The notes below the pieces were generated by a model that had not been told where the DNA came from, made no database searches, and worked only from the letters and a program-made list of their open reading frames with translations. A program made the translations under genes and the position numbers. Below, one piece after another: positions 40,937-50,450 of a stretch of 64,000 nucleotides of DNA (position 1 is the stretch's first letter; each line of letters starts with the position of its first letter). The stretch covers positions 124,001 to 188,000 of the forward strand of contig NZ_QNQU01000011.1 in assembly GCF_003315595.1 (NCBI RefSeq). The letters are read 5' to 3'. The DNA comes from Pedobacter miscanthi (GTDB taxonomy: Bacteria > Bacteroidota > Bacteroidia > Sphingobacteriales > Sphingobacteriaceae).

Positions 40937-42196
40937 TTGATAAAGAAATATTATATCCTGCTCATTTGCCTGCTTTGCTCTTTAGGGCTCAGGGCTTCAT
41001 CACTGTTAATTTACATGGATGAAGACCAAAAAAATCACCTGAAAGCTTATGGAATTGCCTATTGGACGATCAGCAAACAGCTGGAAGTTGACTGGCTTTT
41101 GAATTACCGTGGCGGAAGCTTTTTAATCAAATACAACAAAACTGTTGAGGATGAATTAAAGATCCGAGGTGTATCATACGAGGTGATGGCCGATGGAAAA
41201 GTAGTGAGCCTGTTAAATGAAATCAGCGATCCATCGGTAAACATGGAAATGGTAAAACTGGAGAAAACACCAAAAATCGCCGTTTACTCTCCTAAAAGCA
41301 AATTACCATGGGATGATGCCGTTACCCTGGTGCTTACTTATGCAGAAATTCCTTATGATGTAATTTATGATGACGATATTTTACAGGATAAATTAAGCAA
41401 ATACGACTGGCTACACCTGCATCATGAGGATTTTACTGGTCAATACGGGCGTTTCTGGGCCAATTTCAGGTATGCAACCTGGTACCAGGAAGATGTTAAA
41501 AACCAGGAAAGCCTGGCCAAACGTATGGGTTATAAAAAAGTATCTGAAATGAAACTTGCTGTGGCCAAACACATTAAAGAATATTGTGCGGGTGGTGGCT
41601 TTCTGTTTGCCATGTGTTCGGGAACCGATAGTTTTGATATTGCACTTGCAGCTGAAGGTGTAGATATCTGTGCGCAGATGTTCGATGGCGATCCAGCCGA
41701 CCCGAATGCGCAATCCAAACTGGATTTTAACAAAACATTGGCCTTTCAGAATTTTAAACTGGATAACAATCCGATGAATTACGAGTTCTCGGACATAGAC
41801 GCTACACAAACCCGAACTTTAAACCAAACGAACGATTATTTTACTTTATTCGATTTTTCTGCAAAATGGGATCTGGTGCCTACAATGCTTACACAAGACC
41901 ATGATAAGGTAATTAAAGGTTTTATGGGACAAACTACCGCTTTCAGAAAAAGCCTGGTAAAAACAAGTGTAACCGTTTTGGGCGAAAATAAAGGCGCTGC
42001 AGAGGTAAGGTATTTACATGGTGAAATTGGCAAAGGCCAGTTTACTTTTTACGGTGGTCACGATCCGGAAGATTACCAGCATGCGGTTGGCGATCCACCA
42101 ACAGATTTAAACCTGCACCCCAACTCGCCAGGATACCGCTTAATATTAAATAATGTGCTGTTCCCCGCAGCAAAAAAGAAACCTCAAAAAACATAG
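40937..42196 (+). CDS. Secreted protein of unclear function (related entries may be labelled asparagine synthetase B)
   Basis: This 419-residue exported protein starts at a TTG codon (MIKKYYILLICLLCSLGLRASS reads as a signal peptide). The next in-frame ATG, MDEDQKNHLKAYG, would remove the signal, so TTG is preferred. The body includes LLNYRGGSFL, DDAVTLVLTYAEIPYDVIYDDDIL, WLHLHHEDFTGQYGRFW, GGGFLFAMCSGTDSFDIALAA and HDPEDYQHAVGDPPTDLNLHPNSPGYRLILNNVLFPAA. The pattern FxxxCSGTDSFD with GGHDPED recalls a class I amidotransferase-like or ThuA-like fold. I recall relatives labelled asparagine synthetase B, but no such domains are visible. The gene is divergent from the cyclophilin gene. Confidence 0.75.
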   Translation: MIKKYYILLICLLCSLGLRASSLLIYMDEDQKNHLKAYGIAYWTISKQLEVDWLLNYRGGSFLIKYNKTVEDELKIRGVSYEVMADGKVVSLLNEISDPSVNMEMVKLEKTPKIAVYSPKSKLPWDDAVTLVLTYAEIPYDVIYDDDILQDKLSKYDWLHLHHEDFTGQYGRFWANFRYATWYQEDVKNQESLAKRMGYKKVSEMKLAVAKHIKEYCAGGGFLFAMCSGTDSFDIALAAEGVDICAQMFDGDPADPNAQSKLDFNKTLAFQNFKLDNNPMNYEFSDIDATQTRTLNQTNDYFTLFDFSAKWDLVPTMLTQDHDKVIKGFMGQTTAFRKSLVKTSVTVLGENKGAAEVRYLHGEIGKGQFTFYGGHDPEDYQHAVGDPPTDLNLHPNSPGYRLILNNVLFPAAKKKPQKT

Positions 42197-42480
42197 ATTT
42201 CATAAGATCAGCTTTTTTGGCATTATCGGTTTTAGGTTCAAAAACCTGAGCAATTCACCTTAAATTCCTGTTATGTATACAGTAAATTGCTGTTATCAGC
42301 TTTATTAATTGCTTTTGAAATGCGATCAAAACACCACAAAAAACACCCTGTAAACCAATACCTTAGCCCACAAAATGTAACAGACTTGATACTTTGGCAC
42401 AGCTTTTGGAAATAAGCCCAGTAATTAACAACAGGTAGAGCCTGTTATTTTTAACAAGATTATTCTAAAAGAAAAATATT
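42197..42480. other. Intergenic region before the beta-barrel gene
   Basis: AT-rich, 284 bp, no gene. It should hold the promoter of the downstream gene. A TACTTTG at about 42390 is a near match to the -7 element. Nothing else stands out. Confidence 0.4.
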
Positions 42481-43212
42481 ATGAAAAAGTTACTATTAAG
42501 CGCTTCGGTTATTTTATTGGCAACAGGTGCTTTCGCTCAAACTACTACCGGTACAACTTCACGTTTTGGTATTAAAGCGGGTGTTAACCTGGCTAAAATT
42601 CATGTAAGTGGTGATAATGCTGATGCTTACAACGACAATGCAAAAAACAATGTAGGTTATAATGTTACTGCATTTGGTGATTTTGGTGTGGCTAATAACT
42701 TCTTTATCCAACCGGGAGTTTCATTGCAAAATAAGGGTGTTAAATTTGAAGGTACAGATGTTAGAACAACCGGTAACCTTACCACCACAACAACAACTTC
42801 ATTTAAAACCAATGTAATGGCTATTGAGGTGCCGATCAACGCGGTTTTTAACATCCCTACGGGTAATACTGGTGCGGTACAGATTAGTGCGGGTCCATAT
42901 GTAGGTTTTAACATTTCTGGTAAAAATAAAGGAACTACTACTACAACTGTTGCCAATAGCGGCAATAACACCAGCGTAACCACTACCGCAAGTAATGATA
43001 GAGATTTGAGTTTTGGTAGCGCGAACGACAAAGATCAGGGTAGTACAGATTTCGGTGCAAACTTTGGTTTAGCTTACCGTACTTCTTCTGGCTTTTTGGT
43101 TGGTGCTAACTATGGTTTAGGTTTAACTGATTTAACACCTAAAGACAGACAGGCAAATGCGAATAAAGCAACTAACCGCGTGTTAGGTTTTACAGTTGGT
43201 TATTCTTTTTAA
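42481..43212 (+). CDS. Outer-membrane beta-barrel protein (PorT-like)
   Basis: This 243-residue protein has a signal peptide (MKKLLLSASVILLATGAFAQ) and a pattern of alternating strands ending in an aromatic C-terminus (VLGFTVGYSF), as outer-membrane barrels do. N-terminal SRFGIKAGVNLAKI is typical of PorT-family porins. Threonine-rich loops (TTTTTTS, KGTTTTTVANSGNNTS) are surface-exposed by expectation. It is monocistronic, with its own terminator. Confidence 0.88.
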   Translation: MKKLLLSASVILLATGAFAQTTTGTTSRFGIKAGVNLAKIHVSGDNADAYNDNAKNNVGYNVTAFGDFGVANNFFIQPGVSLQNKGVKFEGTDVRTTGNLTTTTTTSFKTNVMAIEVPINAVFNIPTGNTGAVQISAGPYVGFNISGKNKGTTTTTVANSGNNTSVTTTASNDRDLSFGSANDKDQGSTDFGANFGLAYRTSSGFLVGANYGLGLTDLTPKDRQANANKATNRVLGFTVGYSF

Positions 43213-43233
43213 GAGAATAGCTTAAAAACAAAA

Positions 43234-43266
43234 AACCTCCCGATGTAAAATCGGGAGGTTTTTTTA
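43234..43266 (+). terminator. Rho-independent terminator after the beta-barrel gene
   Basis: AACCTCCCGAT/ATCGGGAGGTT perfect stem with a 5-nt loop and T7. Confidence 0.92.
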
Positions 43267-43298
43267 TGGAATAAACTTTGGATTGATTGAGATTTAGG

Positions 43299-43399
43299 TC
43301 ATCCTTGCGATACGTCATTTCGAACGGAGTGCAACGTAGTCGGGAAATCTGTCTCGAGATAGATCTCTCCGCTCCACTGCGTTTCGGTCGAGATGACGG
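43299..43399. repeat. REP-like repeat between convergent genes
   Basis: gtcatccttgcgatacgtcatttcg...gagatagatctctccgctcc...ggtcgagatgacgg, the longest inverted-arm copy of the family. Arms gtcatttcgaacgg/ggtcgagatgacgg are related inverted sequences. Confidence 0.75.
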
Positions 43400-43405
43400 T
43401 TTTAA

Positions 43406-45412
43406 TTAATCGTAAAAATTCCAGGTTACACCAAATTTCAGAAGCGCATCCTGCATCGGGTACCGGTTTACGGTATAATAGCCTCTTTGGAATAAACCCT
43501 GATTGATAAAGTCGTATTTTACAAATATGTTTGCCCGCCTTAAATTCGCTTTAAAGAAAACATCTACAATCGGTTTAGAATCAAATGTTACCGGATTGGT
43601 TTCATCGATGTAAAACTGTGCTGTTGCAGGCGAATAAAGGTAATTGGCATAAGTGGTATTATACCTTACATCAAAGCCAATATTTGCTTTTAGCACCTTA
43701 AAAAAGGTATTGTTAAAATAAATACTATTGTAGGTATAAAATTCAGGTGTTCTTAAAATGGCATTTTTATCTGTTTTTTGATAAGCCACATAGTTTTCCA
43801 TCGCAAACCTGCCAAACTTCCACTTTTTAGAAACATCTATCCTGATTAGGCTGATATCGGCAGTTTCTTGTTTAGGTAAAATTGCTGTGGTACCATTTGA
43901 ATGATCGGCGGCAAAATAAAGATAGTTACTGGTTAAAAAATAATTGGCACCTGCAGTAAAGGCATATTTATCGTTGATATAATTAAAAGATAAATTGGCA
44001 ATTTTGGTATTTTTAAAATCGTTATCAGACCATTGGTAATGGTTACCATGGTAATAGTTAAAAATAGTAGCCGGACTCTGGTTTTGTACATAAGCTCCCA
44101 GCTCAATCCTTCCAATTGTTTTGCTCAACAGGATTTTACTTTTGGCCTCATACAGGTAATCGCCTGCATTTTCGCCCTGCAATATCTGTTCAACATTTAA
44201 GTTAAAATCAATATTGGATGAAAACCGGTAACCTGCAGCGCCCAAAATGGTGATATTCTGATAGGCGAAACGGCTCTGTTCGTAATTGGTTCCGTCCTGC
44301 TTAATTCCTAAAAATTCGTGTTTGTAATAATCATGCCTGATCCCGGCATCAACCTTTAATTCATTTTTAATAAGTGATGAACTTTTAGGTCTTAAAAAGA
44401 AACTATATATAAATTCATTTTTAAGGTGCTGTACATGAGTCGAATCGTTTGTAAAAGTAGTACTGTTGATTCCCGGAGGTAATACATTGTTAGGGTCGGT
44501 ACCAATTTTTAAAAAATCGTAGCTTTCGTTATTGTACTCAACTGTATAGGTAATTTTATTGGTTGGCAAAACAGCATTGGCTGCATTGGCTGAAGTATCT
44601 ATCCGGCCTACATAATAGGTCTGTTTTAAAAACAGAATGTTTTTTTTATACATATTCCGGGCATCCGAAAGGTTTATCGCCTCTGCATCTCTGCTAATGG
44701 CGTTGTAGCCCGGATCGAATATGTTTTTTGCCACAACCGAACCATTTTCATAAGCCCGCATGGTATTGAAAATGGCAGATGCCCACATATTATAACGTTT
44801 GCTCGGTGATTGATACCAGGAGAATACGGCAACATTTAAATTATCGCCACGCTGCCTTGCATAAAAGCCCTTAGAGTCCCCACGATTAAAATTTATACCA
44901 ACATTCCAGTTTTTTTTAATGTTTTGCGTGTGCAGGGCCCTAAAAAGTTGTTCCTTTTGTCCGGCACTAACAAAATACAAACTGGAAAAAGGCGTGCGCG
45001 CCTGGTAGTAAATGATATCTTCAGGAGTGAGCGCATAATAATCTAACGAATGGAAGCCTACATCAAAACCGATCCGTTTACTCGGCTCGTATAATAAAGG
45101 CCTTGCTGACAGGCCCATATTACCATTGCTGATGGTAGGGTGCATGGGCTGCAACAGCGGACTGTAGTTCTGGATATTAACGGTAGAGGTATCCAGAGGC
45201 AATAATACAATACTATCCTTACTAAGCCCAATTTTGGTATAACGGATATACTTCGCCGTAAAAACTACAGAGTCTTTCCCTCCATCCAGTTTCTTCCTCA
45301 CCGAATCGAGCTCTTTGTTTGTACCCACACTTGTTTTTAAATCCTGTGCATATACTTTACCGATGCCGGCAAGCATAAAGATTAAAAAACAGATTTGAAC
45401 GATTTTACGCAT
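43406..45412 (-). CDS. Putative outer-membrane porin
   Basis: This 668-residue protein has a signal peptide (MRKIVQICFLIFMLAGIGKVYAQ) and long strand-rich stretches with many aromatic residues and a C-terminal FGVTWNFYD, consistent with a large beta barrel (putative porin family, Bacteroidota). Substrate unknown. It is the third gene of lpxK-PNP-porin; its ATG is 2 bp after the PNP stop, so it is translated from that operon. An envelope role fits the lpxK neighbour. Confidence 0.85.
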   Translation of the reverse strand: MRKIVQICFLIFMLAGIGKVYAQDLKTSVGTNKELDSVRKKLDGGKDSVVFTAKYIRYTKIGLSKDSIVLLPLDTSTVNIQNYSPLLQPMHPTISNGNMGLSARPLLYEPSKRIGFDVGFHSLDYYALTPEDIIYYQARTPFSSLYFVSAGQKEQLFRALHTQNIKKNWNVGINFNRGDSKGFYARQRGDNLNVAVFSWYQSPSKRYNMWASAIFNTMRAYENGSVVAKNIFDPGYNAISRDAEAINLSDARNMYKKNILFLKQTYYVGRIDTSANAANAVLPTNKITYTVEYNNESYDFLKIGTDPNNVLPPGINSTTFTNDSTHVQHLKNEFIYSFFLRPKSSSLIKNELKVDAGIRHDYYKHEFLGIKQDGTNYEQSRFAYQNITILGAAGYRFSSNIDFNLNVEQILQGENAGDYLYEAKSKILLSKTIGRIELGAYVQNQSPATIFNYYHGNHYQWSDNDFKNTKIANLSFNYINDKYAFTAGANYFLTSNYLYFAADHSNGTTAILPKQETADISLIRIDVSKKWKFGRFAMENYVAYQKTDKNAILRTPEFYTYNSIYFNNTFFKVLKANIGFDVRYNTTYANYLYSPATAQFYIDETNPVTFDSKPIVDVFFKANLRRANIFVKYDFINQGLFQRGYYTVNRYPMQDALLKFGVTWNFYD

Positions 45413-45413
45413 C

Positions 45414-46229
45414 TTATAAACCAGAAATTAAGCGGGTTAAAATTTCTGTCATCTTTGGCTCAGCTTTGGCTGCCGCAGCCAAAATTTCGTCTAAATTAAA
45501 GGGTTGCAAATCTTCAGGAAAACCTTCATCAGTAAGTACCGAAATGGCAAAAACCGGCAAACCTGCATGGTTCGCTACAATTACTTCAGGTACGGTACTC
45601 ATGCCAACTGCATCGGCACCGATTAATCGTAAATATTTATATTCGGCCTTGGTTTCTAAATTCGGACCCGAAACGGCTACATAAACTCCTTTATGGCATT
45701 TAATATCAACATCTTTGGCAATTTCAAAAGCTTTTGCAATGATATCGCGTTGATAAGGCTGGCTCATATCTGGGAAACGCGGGCCTAACTCACTTTCGAT
45801 TAAACCACGTAAAGGGTTATCGGGCTGTAAATTAATATGATCTTCGATAATCATTAAATCGCCCTTTTTAAATTCGGGGTTTAAGGAACCTGCTGCATTG
45901 GATACGATCAGGTTTTCAATGCCCAGGCCTTTCATTACCCTCACCGGGAAGGTAATCTGTTGCATGCTGTAACCTTCGTAATAATGCAGGCGGCCCTGCA
46001 TGGCAACTATTTTTTTTCCGTTTAGTGTACCAAAAATAAGTTTACCGCTATGAAATTCTAAAGTGGAAATGGGAAAATTCGGAATATTAGAATACATCAA
46101 CTGATGCTCAACTTCGATTTCTTTTACCAGGCCTCCCAAACCTGTACCTAAAATAATGCCTATTTCTGGCTTAAAGTTCTCTGTTTTACGTTTTATATAC
46201 TCAACGGTTTCTTCTATTGCTCTTAACAT
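45414..46229 (-). CDS. Purine-nucleoside phosphorylase
   Basis: This 271-residue enzyme splits purine nucleosides with phosphate to base and ribose-1-phosphate in the cytoplasm. It is a trimeric PNP-type protein: GIILGTGLGG, QGRLHYYEGYSMQQITFPVRVMK, LIVSNAAGSLNPEFKKGDLM, LETKAEYKYLRLIGADAVGMSTVPE (Met and Thr of the class I site) and a C-terminal AKAEPKMTEI. The start overlaps the lpxK stop by 29 bp, a tight coupling in the same direction. No alternative ATG further downstream is convincing. Confidence 0.94.
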   Translation of the reverse strand: MLRAIEETVEYIKRKTENFKPEIGIILGTGLGGLVKEIEVEHQLMYSNIPNFPISTLEFHSGKLIFGTLNGKKIVAMQGRLHYYEGYSMQQITFPVRVMKGLGIENLIVSNAAGSLNPEFKKGDLMIIEDHINLQPDNPLRGLIESELGPRFPDMSQPYQRDIIAKAFEIAKDVDIKCHKGVYVAVSGPNLETKAEYKYLRLIGADAVGMSTVPEVIVANHAGLPVFAISVLTDEGFPEDLQPFNLDEILAAAAKAEPKMTEILTRLISGL

Positions 46230-47262
46230 AATTTAAAATGAGTTCGTCAAAGGTAATCTTATCTTCTTCAAATAATTCAACCTCTATAGGTAAATAATAT
46301 ACAGGTAAATCTACCAGTAAATCTTCAAATCCGGTAGCTCTTAAACGCTTGCTATCCTTTTCTGTTGTGATGATGATTTTTTCTTTTTTAATCCCGGCCA
46401 AAAAAGCATTTTTAAATTTACTGATATCGGCGTGTTTAAAAGCATAATGATCGGGAAAATCTTCGTGTCTGATTGTTTTGGAATATTTTTGGAGTTCTTC
46501 TATCAGTGGTTCGGGGTTGGCAATTCCGGTTAAGAGAAAAATCTCAAAATCTTTTATCGATTCGAGTGTAAGGCTTTCTTTGTTAAACAGATGGACAAGA
46601 TTGCCATATTTTAAATAGGAATGAAGTACTGGCTGAGAGGCATTGGGTTGTAGTTCGTTTACGGAGGCCTGTTGTGCTACGTGCAACAATGGAACGGGTG
46701 ATTTGGTAACTAATAATACATCGGCTCTTTTTCTTGAAGAAAAAACGTCGCGTAGATTACCGGCTGGTAATAAAAACTGTAAAGTGCCCAATTTTCTAAA
46801 TTCGAACAACAGGATATTAAAACCTGCCTGTACAGCGCGGTGCTGAAAGGCATCATCGAGAATAATTAAATCGTGGTTTTCTTTTAACTGATTAATTCCT
46901 TTTGCCCGGTCTTCGCATACTGCAACCGTTACGTTGTTAAATTTCTGGTAATACTGTAATGGTTCGTCGCCTATGGTTTCGGCAGTCGAGCTGGCATCAG
47001 CAAGGATAAAACCTTTTGTTTTCCGACCATAACCCCTGCTTAAAATCGCAATTTTATAACCGGCCAACAGCCTAACCAGGTATTCGGTAGTCGGTGTTTT
47101 GCCCGATCCGCCAACGGCAAGATTACCTACGCAGATTACCGGCAGATCGAACTTTACAGATTGCATAAGCCCCCAATCGTAAAGCTTTTTGCGGAGCACA
47201 ATGGCCATTCCGTAAATCAATGAAAAAGGGAGCAGTAAAAGACGCAGGTAGTTTAGTAACAT
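46201..47262 (-). CDS. lpxK: Tetraacyldisaccharide 4'-kinase
   Basis: This inner-membrane kinase phosphorylates the 4' position of the lipid A disaccharide. The N-terminal hydrophobic anchor (MLLNYLRLLLLPFSLIYGMAIVL) is followed by the P-loop GGSGKTPTTEYLVRLL (about 53) and later DDAFQHR and ETIGDEPLQ. Length of 353 residues is normal. The gene starts an operon with PNP and a porin. It supports a Gram-negative cell envelope. Confidence 0.95.
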   Translation of the reverse strand: MLLNYLRLLLLPFSLIYGMAIVLRKKLYDWGLMQSVKFDLPVICVGNLAVGGSGKTPTTEYLVRLLAGYKIAILSRGYGRKTKGFILADASSTAETIGDEPLQYYQKFNNVTVAVCEDRAKGINQLKENHDLIILDDAFQHRAVQAGFNILLFEFRKLGTLQFLLPAGNLRDVFSSRKRADVLLVTKSPVPLLHVAQQASVNELQPNASQPVLHSYLKYGNLVHLFNKESLTLESIKDFEIFLLTGIANPEPLIEELQKYSKTIRHEDFPDHYAFKHADISKFKNAFLAGIKKEKIIITTEKDSKRLRATGFEDLLVDLPVYYLPIEVELFEEDKITFDELILNYVKSNRRNR

Positions 47263-47370
47263 ATCGTGGTTTCAAAAATACTGATTATTTAAAAAAGAAA
47301 GGCATTGAGTAAGCAAGCCTCATTAATCAACCGCTGAGCGAAGGAAATGGTTTTCATCAGGAAGTAAATT

Positions 47371-47405
47371 TAGTCCGAAGTCGGCAGTCTGAAGTCCTAA
47401 GTCGA
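47371..47405. repeat. Five exact heptads, AGTCCGA type
   Basis: tagtccg-aagtcgg-cagtctg-aagtcct-aagtcga. Same family as 24759 and 30621. Confidence 0.85.
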
Positions 47406-47700
47406 ACATTCAATTACCAATAATCAATGTTCAATAGACCAATCGCTAATTAACCATCAACTATGAACCATTGACCAATAAACCAATGACAAGTGAAATA
47501 TGAATAAGTTTGGGGATGGGTGTTCGGAGCTGGGAGTAATCGCTACAGTCAACCGATTAACCAATATTCAGTTTTCAGTTAACATTTGGCAATTACCAAC
47601 GAACGAATGACAAATGAACAATTTAGCCACGGATGCACTGATTTACACTGAAAAGTTTTTTGCATCATGCTCACCAATGAACTAATGGCAAGTGAACAAA
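47406..47700. repeat. Drifting heptad tracts (CAATNNN/ACCAATN types)
   Basis: caattac-caataat-caatgtt-caataga-ccaatcg-ctaatta-accatca-actatga-accattg-accaata-aaccaat, then less regular tracts (aacaaatgaac and aatggcaagtgaac). Phase is lost after about 47500. Confidence 0.6.
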
Positions 47701-47764
47701 TCAACTAATAAATTAATATTTTAAGATTTTTTGTTATCATTGTTATCTATCAAAACATAATTTA

Positions 47765-48904
47765 ATGTCTCCTAGTAAAAGATTAGTTGTTGGCCAGGGC
47801 CAGATCAGTGGTTATATTTCTATTTTCTTAGCCGTACTGGCACTTTTAGGGATCCTTTGTTTTCATTATCCTGAAAAACTGACCACACCCGAATTTCGCG
47901 AAATATACACCAAAGAAAGTATGGAAGCTTTAATGCTTGGTGGTGTAATTACCTGTTTCTTTTTCTCTTTATTAAGTTTAATCCTTAGTAAAAAAATTAA
48001 ATGGGCATGGCCAGGCTTTGCACTGGGCGCTTTGGCGGTAATATTGGGTGCATTAAGTGTTGAAGGAAGGGATGTGGCAAAATCGAGCTGGCATTTTGGC
48101 CTGGATTGGATGATTTTGGACCTGCTTTTAATGGTTGCCATATTTGTTCCGCTGGAGTTATTCTTTCCAAAAAACAATGAACAGACCAAATTTCACGAAG
48201 AATGGCGTACGGATTTAACGTATTTTGTAATCAGTCACCTTTTTATACAGTTCTTTGGCATTATTACCCAAAAGCCGGCCGTATTGTTTTTCGGCTGGAT
48301 GGGTTTGGATAAAGTACATGCCTGGGTGCAGGGTTTACCTTTTATAGTCGCCTTGTTTCTGGCATTTTTTAGTACTGATTTGTTTCAATACTGGGCGCAC
48401 CGTTTTTTTCATACCCGTGTAGCTTTATGGCGTTTCCATTCGATACACCACTCTACCCAGAATATGGATTGGCTGGCCGGAAGCCGTACGCATTTTATCG
48501 ACATCTTTTTTACCCGTGCCATGACGTTTATCCCGCTTTATGTTCTGGGTTTCTCGTCGACGGTTTTTAATGTATACATTATTTTCATCGCAATACACGC
48601 TGTATTGATCCATGCCAATACCCGCATCAATTTCGGACCGCTGAAATATATTTTCACCACACCACAGTATCACCACTGGCACCATTGTGAAGACCCGAAA
48701 TATTACGGGCATAATTTTGCCTCGATATTCCCTTTTATCGATATGATATTTGGCACTTATTATCTACCCGGAAAAGAGTGGCCGGCCGGAACAGGTGTGC
48801 ATGAAGCGGCCTATCCGAAAGGTTTTATTAAACAATCTATTTATCCTTTTACCAAAAGCCCCTTCGATACCGATTTAAATATGGAAGAACGGAGCGACAG
48901 GTAG
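47765..48904 (+). CDS. Sterol desaturase / fatty acid hydroxylase family membrane protein
   Basis: This 379-residue membrane protein has several hydrophobic helices (about 18-36, 57-77, 85-105, 116-133, 150-165, 190-210 and 260-285) and the histidine box motifs of a non-heme diiron enzyme: HRFFH, HSIHHS and HHWHHCEDP. A glycolipid, carotenoid or fatty-acyl substrate is possible. It lies 415 bp upstream of the type III PKS operon in the same direction, but a palindrome cluster intervenes. A biosynthetic link is unproven. Confidence 0.85.
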   Translation: MSPSKRLVVGQGQISGYISIFLAVLALLGILCFHYPEKLTTPEFREIYTKESMEALMLGGVITCFFFSLLSLILSKKIKWAWPGFALGALAVILGALSVEGRDVAKSSWHFGLDWMILDLLLMVAIFVPLELFFPKNNEQTKFHEEWRTDLTYFVISHLFIQFFGIITQKPAVLFFGWMGLDKVHAWVQGLPFIVALFLAFFSTDLFQYWAHRFFHTRVALWRFHSIHHSTQNMDWLAGSRTHFIDIFFTRAMTFIPLYVLGFSSTVFNVYIIFIAIHAVLIHANTRINFGPLKYIFTTPQYHHWHHCEDPKYYGHNFASIFPFIDMIFGTYYLPGKEWPAGTGVHEAAYPKGFIKQSIYPFTKSPFDTDLNMEERSDR

Positions 48905-49319
48905 TGCTAACGCTCGTTTCTAACGAGCGTTGAATAACTCATCGTTTTAAACGATGTAATCGTAAAGCGATTATACATCCTAATCATTAGGAAAGCAATG
49001 GCAGCAGCCAAGGTTAATGTTAGCCGGGCTTTCCGCTAAATCTTTTGTTTTTGAAGGAAAACAAAAGGATATCGCTTCAATCCCGTTTAATTACAACTGA
49101 CACAGCTGCTATTAAAAGGCTTGAACCTGGTAGAAGAAATAATCAACTTTTTTCTTTGCAAAGGCTCACTTTTAACGCGCGCTGAATTATTCATTGTTGC
49201 TAACGATGGATCGTAAAACTATTTCTGCATTCGTTTGGAAACGAAAGCAAGCGAGTTAAAGATACGCACATGGAACAAACAGACATTTTAAATGTTATAT
49301 TAGCGTTCCATCTCATCGT
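48905..49319. repeat. Palindrome cluster, two related copies around a hairpin block
   Basis: Copy 1 (48909-48995) has four consecutive small palindromes: AACGCTCGTT/AACGAGCGTT, CATCGTT/AACGATG, AATCG/CGATT and CCTAAT/ATTAGG. Copy 2 (about 49172-49250) is degenerate but keeps the order (CATTGTT/AACGATG and TTCGTTT/AAACGAA). Between them lies a ctttccgct...cttttgttttt...aaaacaaaaggat block with a stem. No gene is seen in the gap. Confidence 0.75.
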
Positions 49320-50450
49320 ATGCATTCCGAAACAGAAATTTTAATTATTGGTGGTGGATTGGCAGGCTTAACTGCTGCGCTTCACCTGAATAAGCTGGGA
49401 ATAGATGTAATACTGATCGAGAAAGATACCTATCCCCATCATAAAGTTTGCGGCGAATACATTTCGAACGAAGTTTTGCCTTATTTTAAATGGCTCGGTC
49501 TTGACATCGAAAGCCTTGCCCCTGCTTTAATCAGCGATCTGCTTTTTACTTCCCTTTCGGGTAAAAGCATACAAAGCAAATTACCCCTCGGTGGTTTCGG
49601 GTTAAGCCGTTATACTATTGACAATTACCTCTATACTGAACTCCTCAAAAGAAATGTAAAAGTGGTGCATGATCGTGTAGTACAGGTAAATTTTGCAGAT
49701 GATCAGTTCACAGTCGAAACAGCAACAAGCCATTTTGTTTCGCGTTACGTGATCGGAGCCTATGGAAAAAGATCGGCCATTGATGTAAAACTGAAACGAA
49801 AATTTATCAATAAACAATCGCCTTATCTGGCCGTAAAGGCACATTACAAGTCCGTTTTCCCTAACAACATTGTGAGTTTACATAATTTCGAAGGAGGTTA
49901 CTGCGGCGTTTCCAAAGTAGAAAACGATCGGTTAAACATCTGTTACCTGGCCAATTACGAAAGCTTTAAAAAGCACAAAAATATCCTGACTTACCAGGAA
50001 AATATTCTCTATAAAAACATTCACCTGAAAACTATATTTGAAAATGCAGAAAGTTTGTTCGAAGCACCCTTAACCATCAGTCAGATTTCGTTTGAGGCAA
50101 AAGAACCGGTTTATAACCACATATTAATGATTGGTGATACCGCCGGTCTCATTCATCCCCTCTGTGGAAACGGAATGGCTATGGCCATCCATAGCGCAAA
50201 AATTGTTTCAACATTGCTGCAACAAACTCTCGAAGGTACAATCAATTCAAGACCGGCATTGGAGCAAAATTATACCATGGCATGGAACCGCGAATTTAAA
50301 ACCCGTTTAAAAATGGGCAGGTTTTTATCTGCCTTGCTAAAAAACAATACACTCGAAAATTTTGCGATGAATGCATTAGGTAAAATGCCTTTCCTGCTCA
50401 ACACAATTATTAAACAAACCCATGGAAAACCCATCACCATCCCACAATAA
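49320..50450 (+). CDS. FAD-dependent oxidoreductase (geranylgeranyl-reductase-like)
   Basis: This 376-residue flavoprotein has an N-terminal Rossmann motif (ILIIGGGLAGLTAALHLNK), the substrate-side KVCGEYISNEVLPYF and the FAD-ribityl motif MIGDTAGLIHPLCGNGMAMAIHSAK. It resembles halogenase/geranylgeranyl-reductase-like monooxygenases. The next gene starts immediately after its stop (no gap). In this operon it may oxidise the ring of the type III PKS product; that is inference. Confidence 0.85.
   Translation: MHSETEILIIGGGLAGLTAALHLNKLGIDVILIEKDTYPHHKVCGEYISNEVLPYFKWLGLDIESLAPALISDLLFTSLSGKSIQSKLPLGGFGLSRYTIDNYLYTELLKRNVKVVHDRVVQVNFADDQFTVETATSHFVSRYVIGAYGKRSAIDVKLKRKFINKQSPYLAVKAHYKSVFPNNIVSLHNFEGGYCGVSKVENDRLNICYLANYESFKKHKNILTYQENILYKNIHLKTIFENAESLFEAPLTISQISFEAKEPVYNHILMIGDTAGLIHPLCGNGMAMAIHSAKIVSTLLQQTLEGTINSRPALEQNYTMAWNREFKTRLKMGRFLSALLKNNTLENFAMNALGKMPFLLNTIIKQTHGKPITIPQ

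Larger units (their letters stand above)
47263..47764. other. 502-bp gap built of heptad repeats
   Basis: No gene is seen. An exact five-copy AGTCCGA-type tract (47371-47405) is followed by caattac-caataat-caatgtt-caataga-ccaatcg style heptads to about 47500, and by further degenerate tracts to 47700, with a ccacggatgcactgatttacac phrase at about 47627-47650. Confidence 0.75.
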
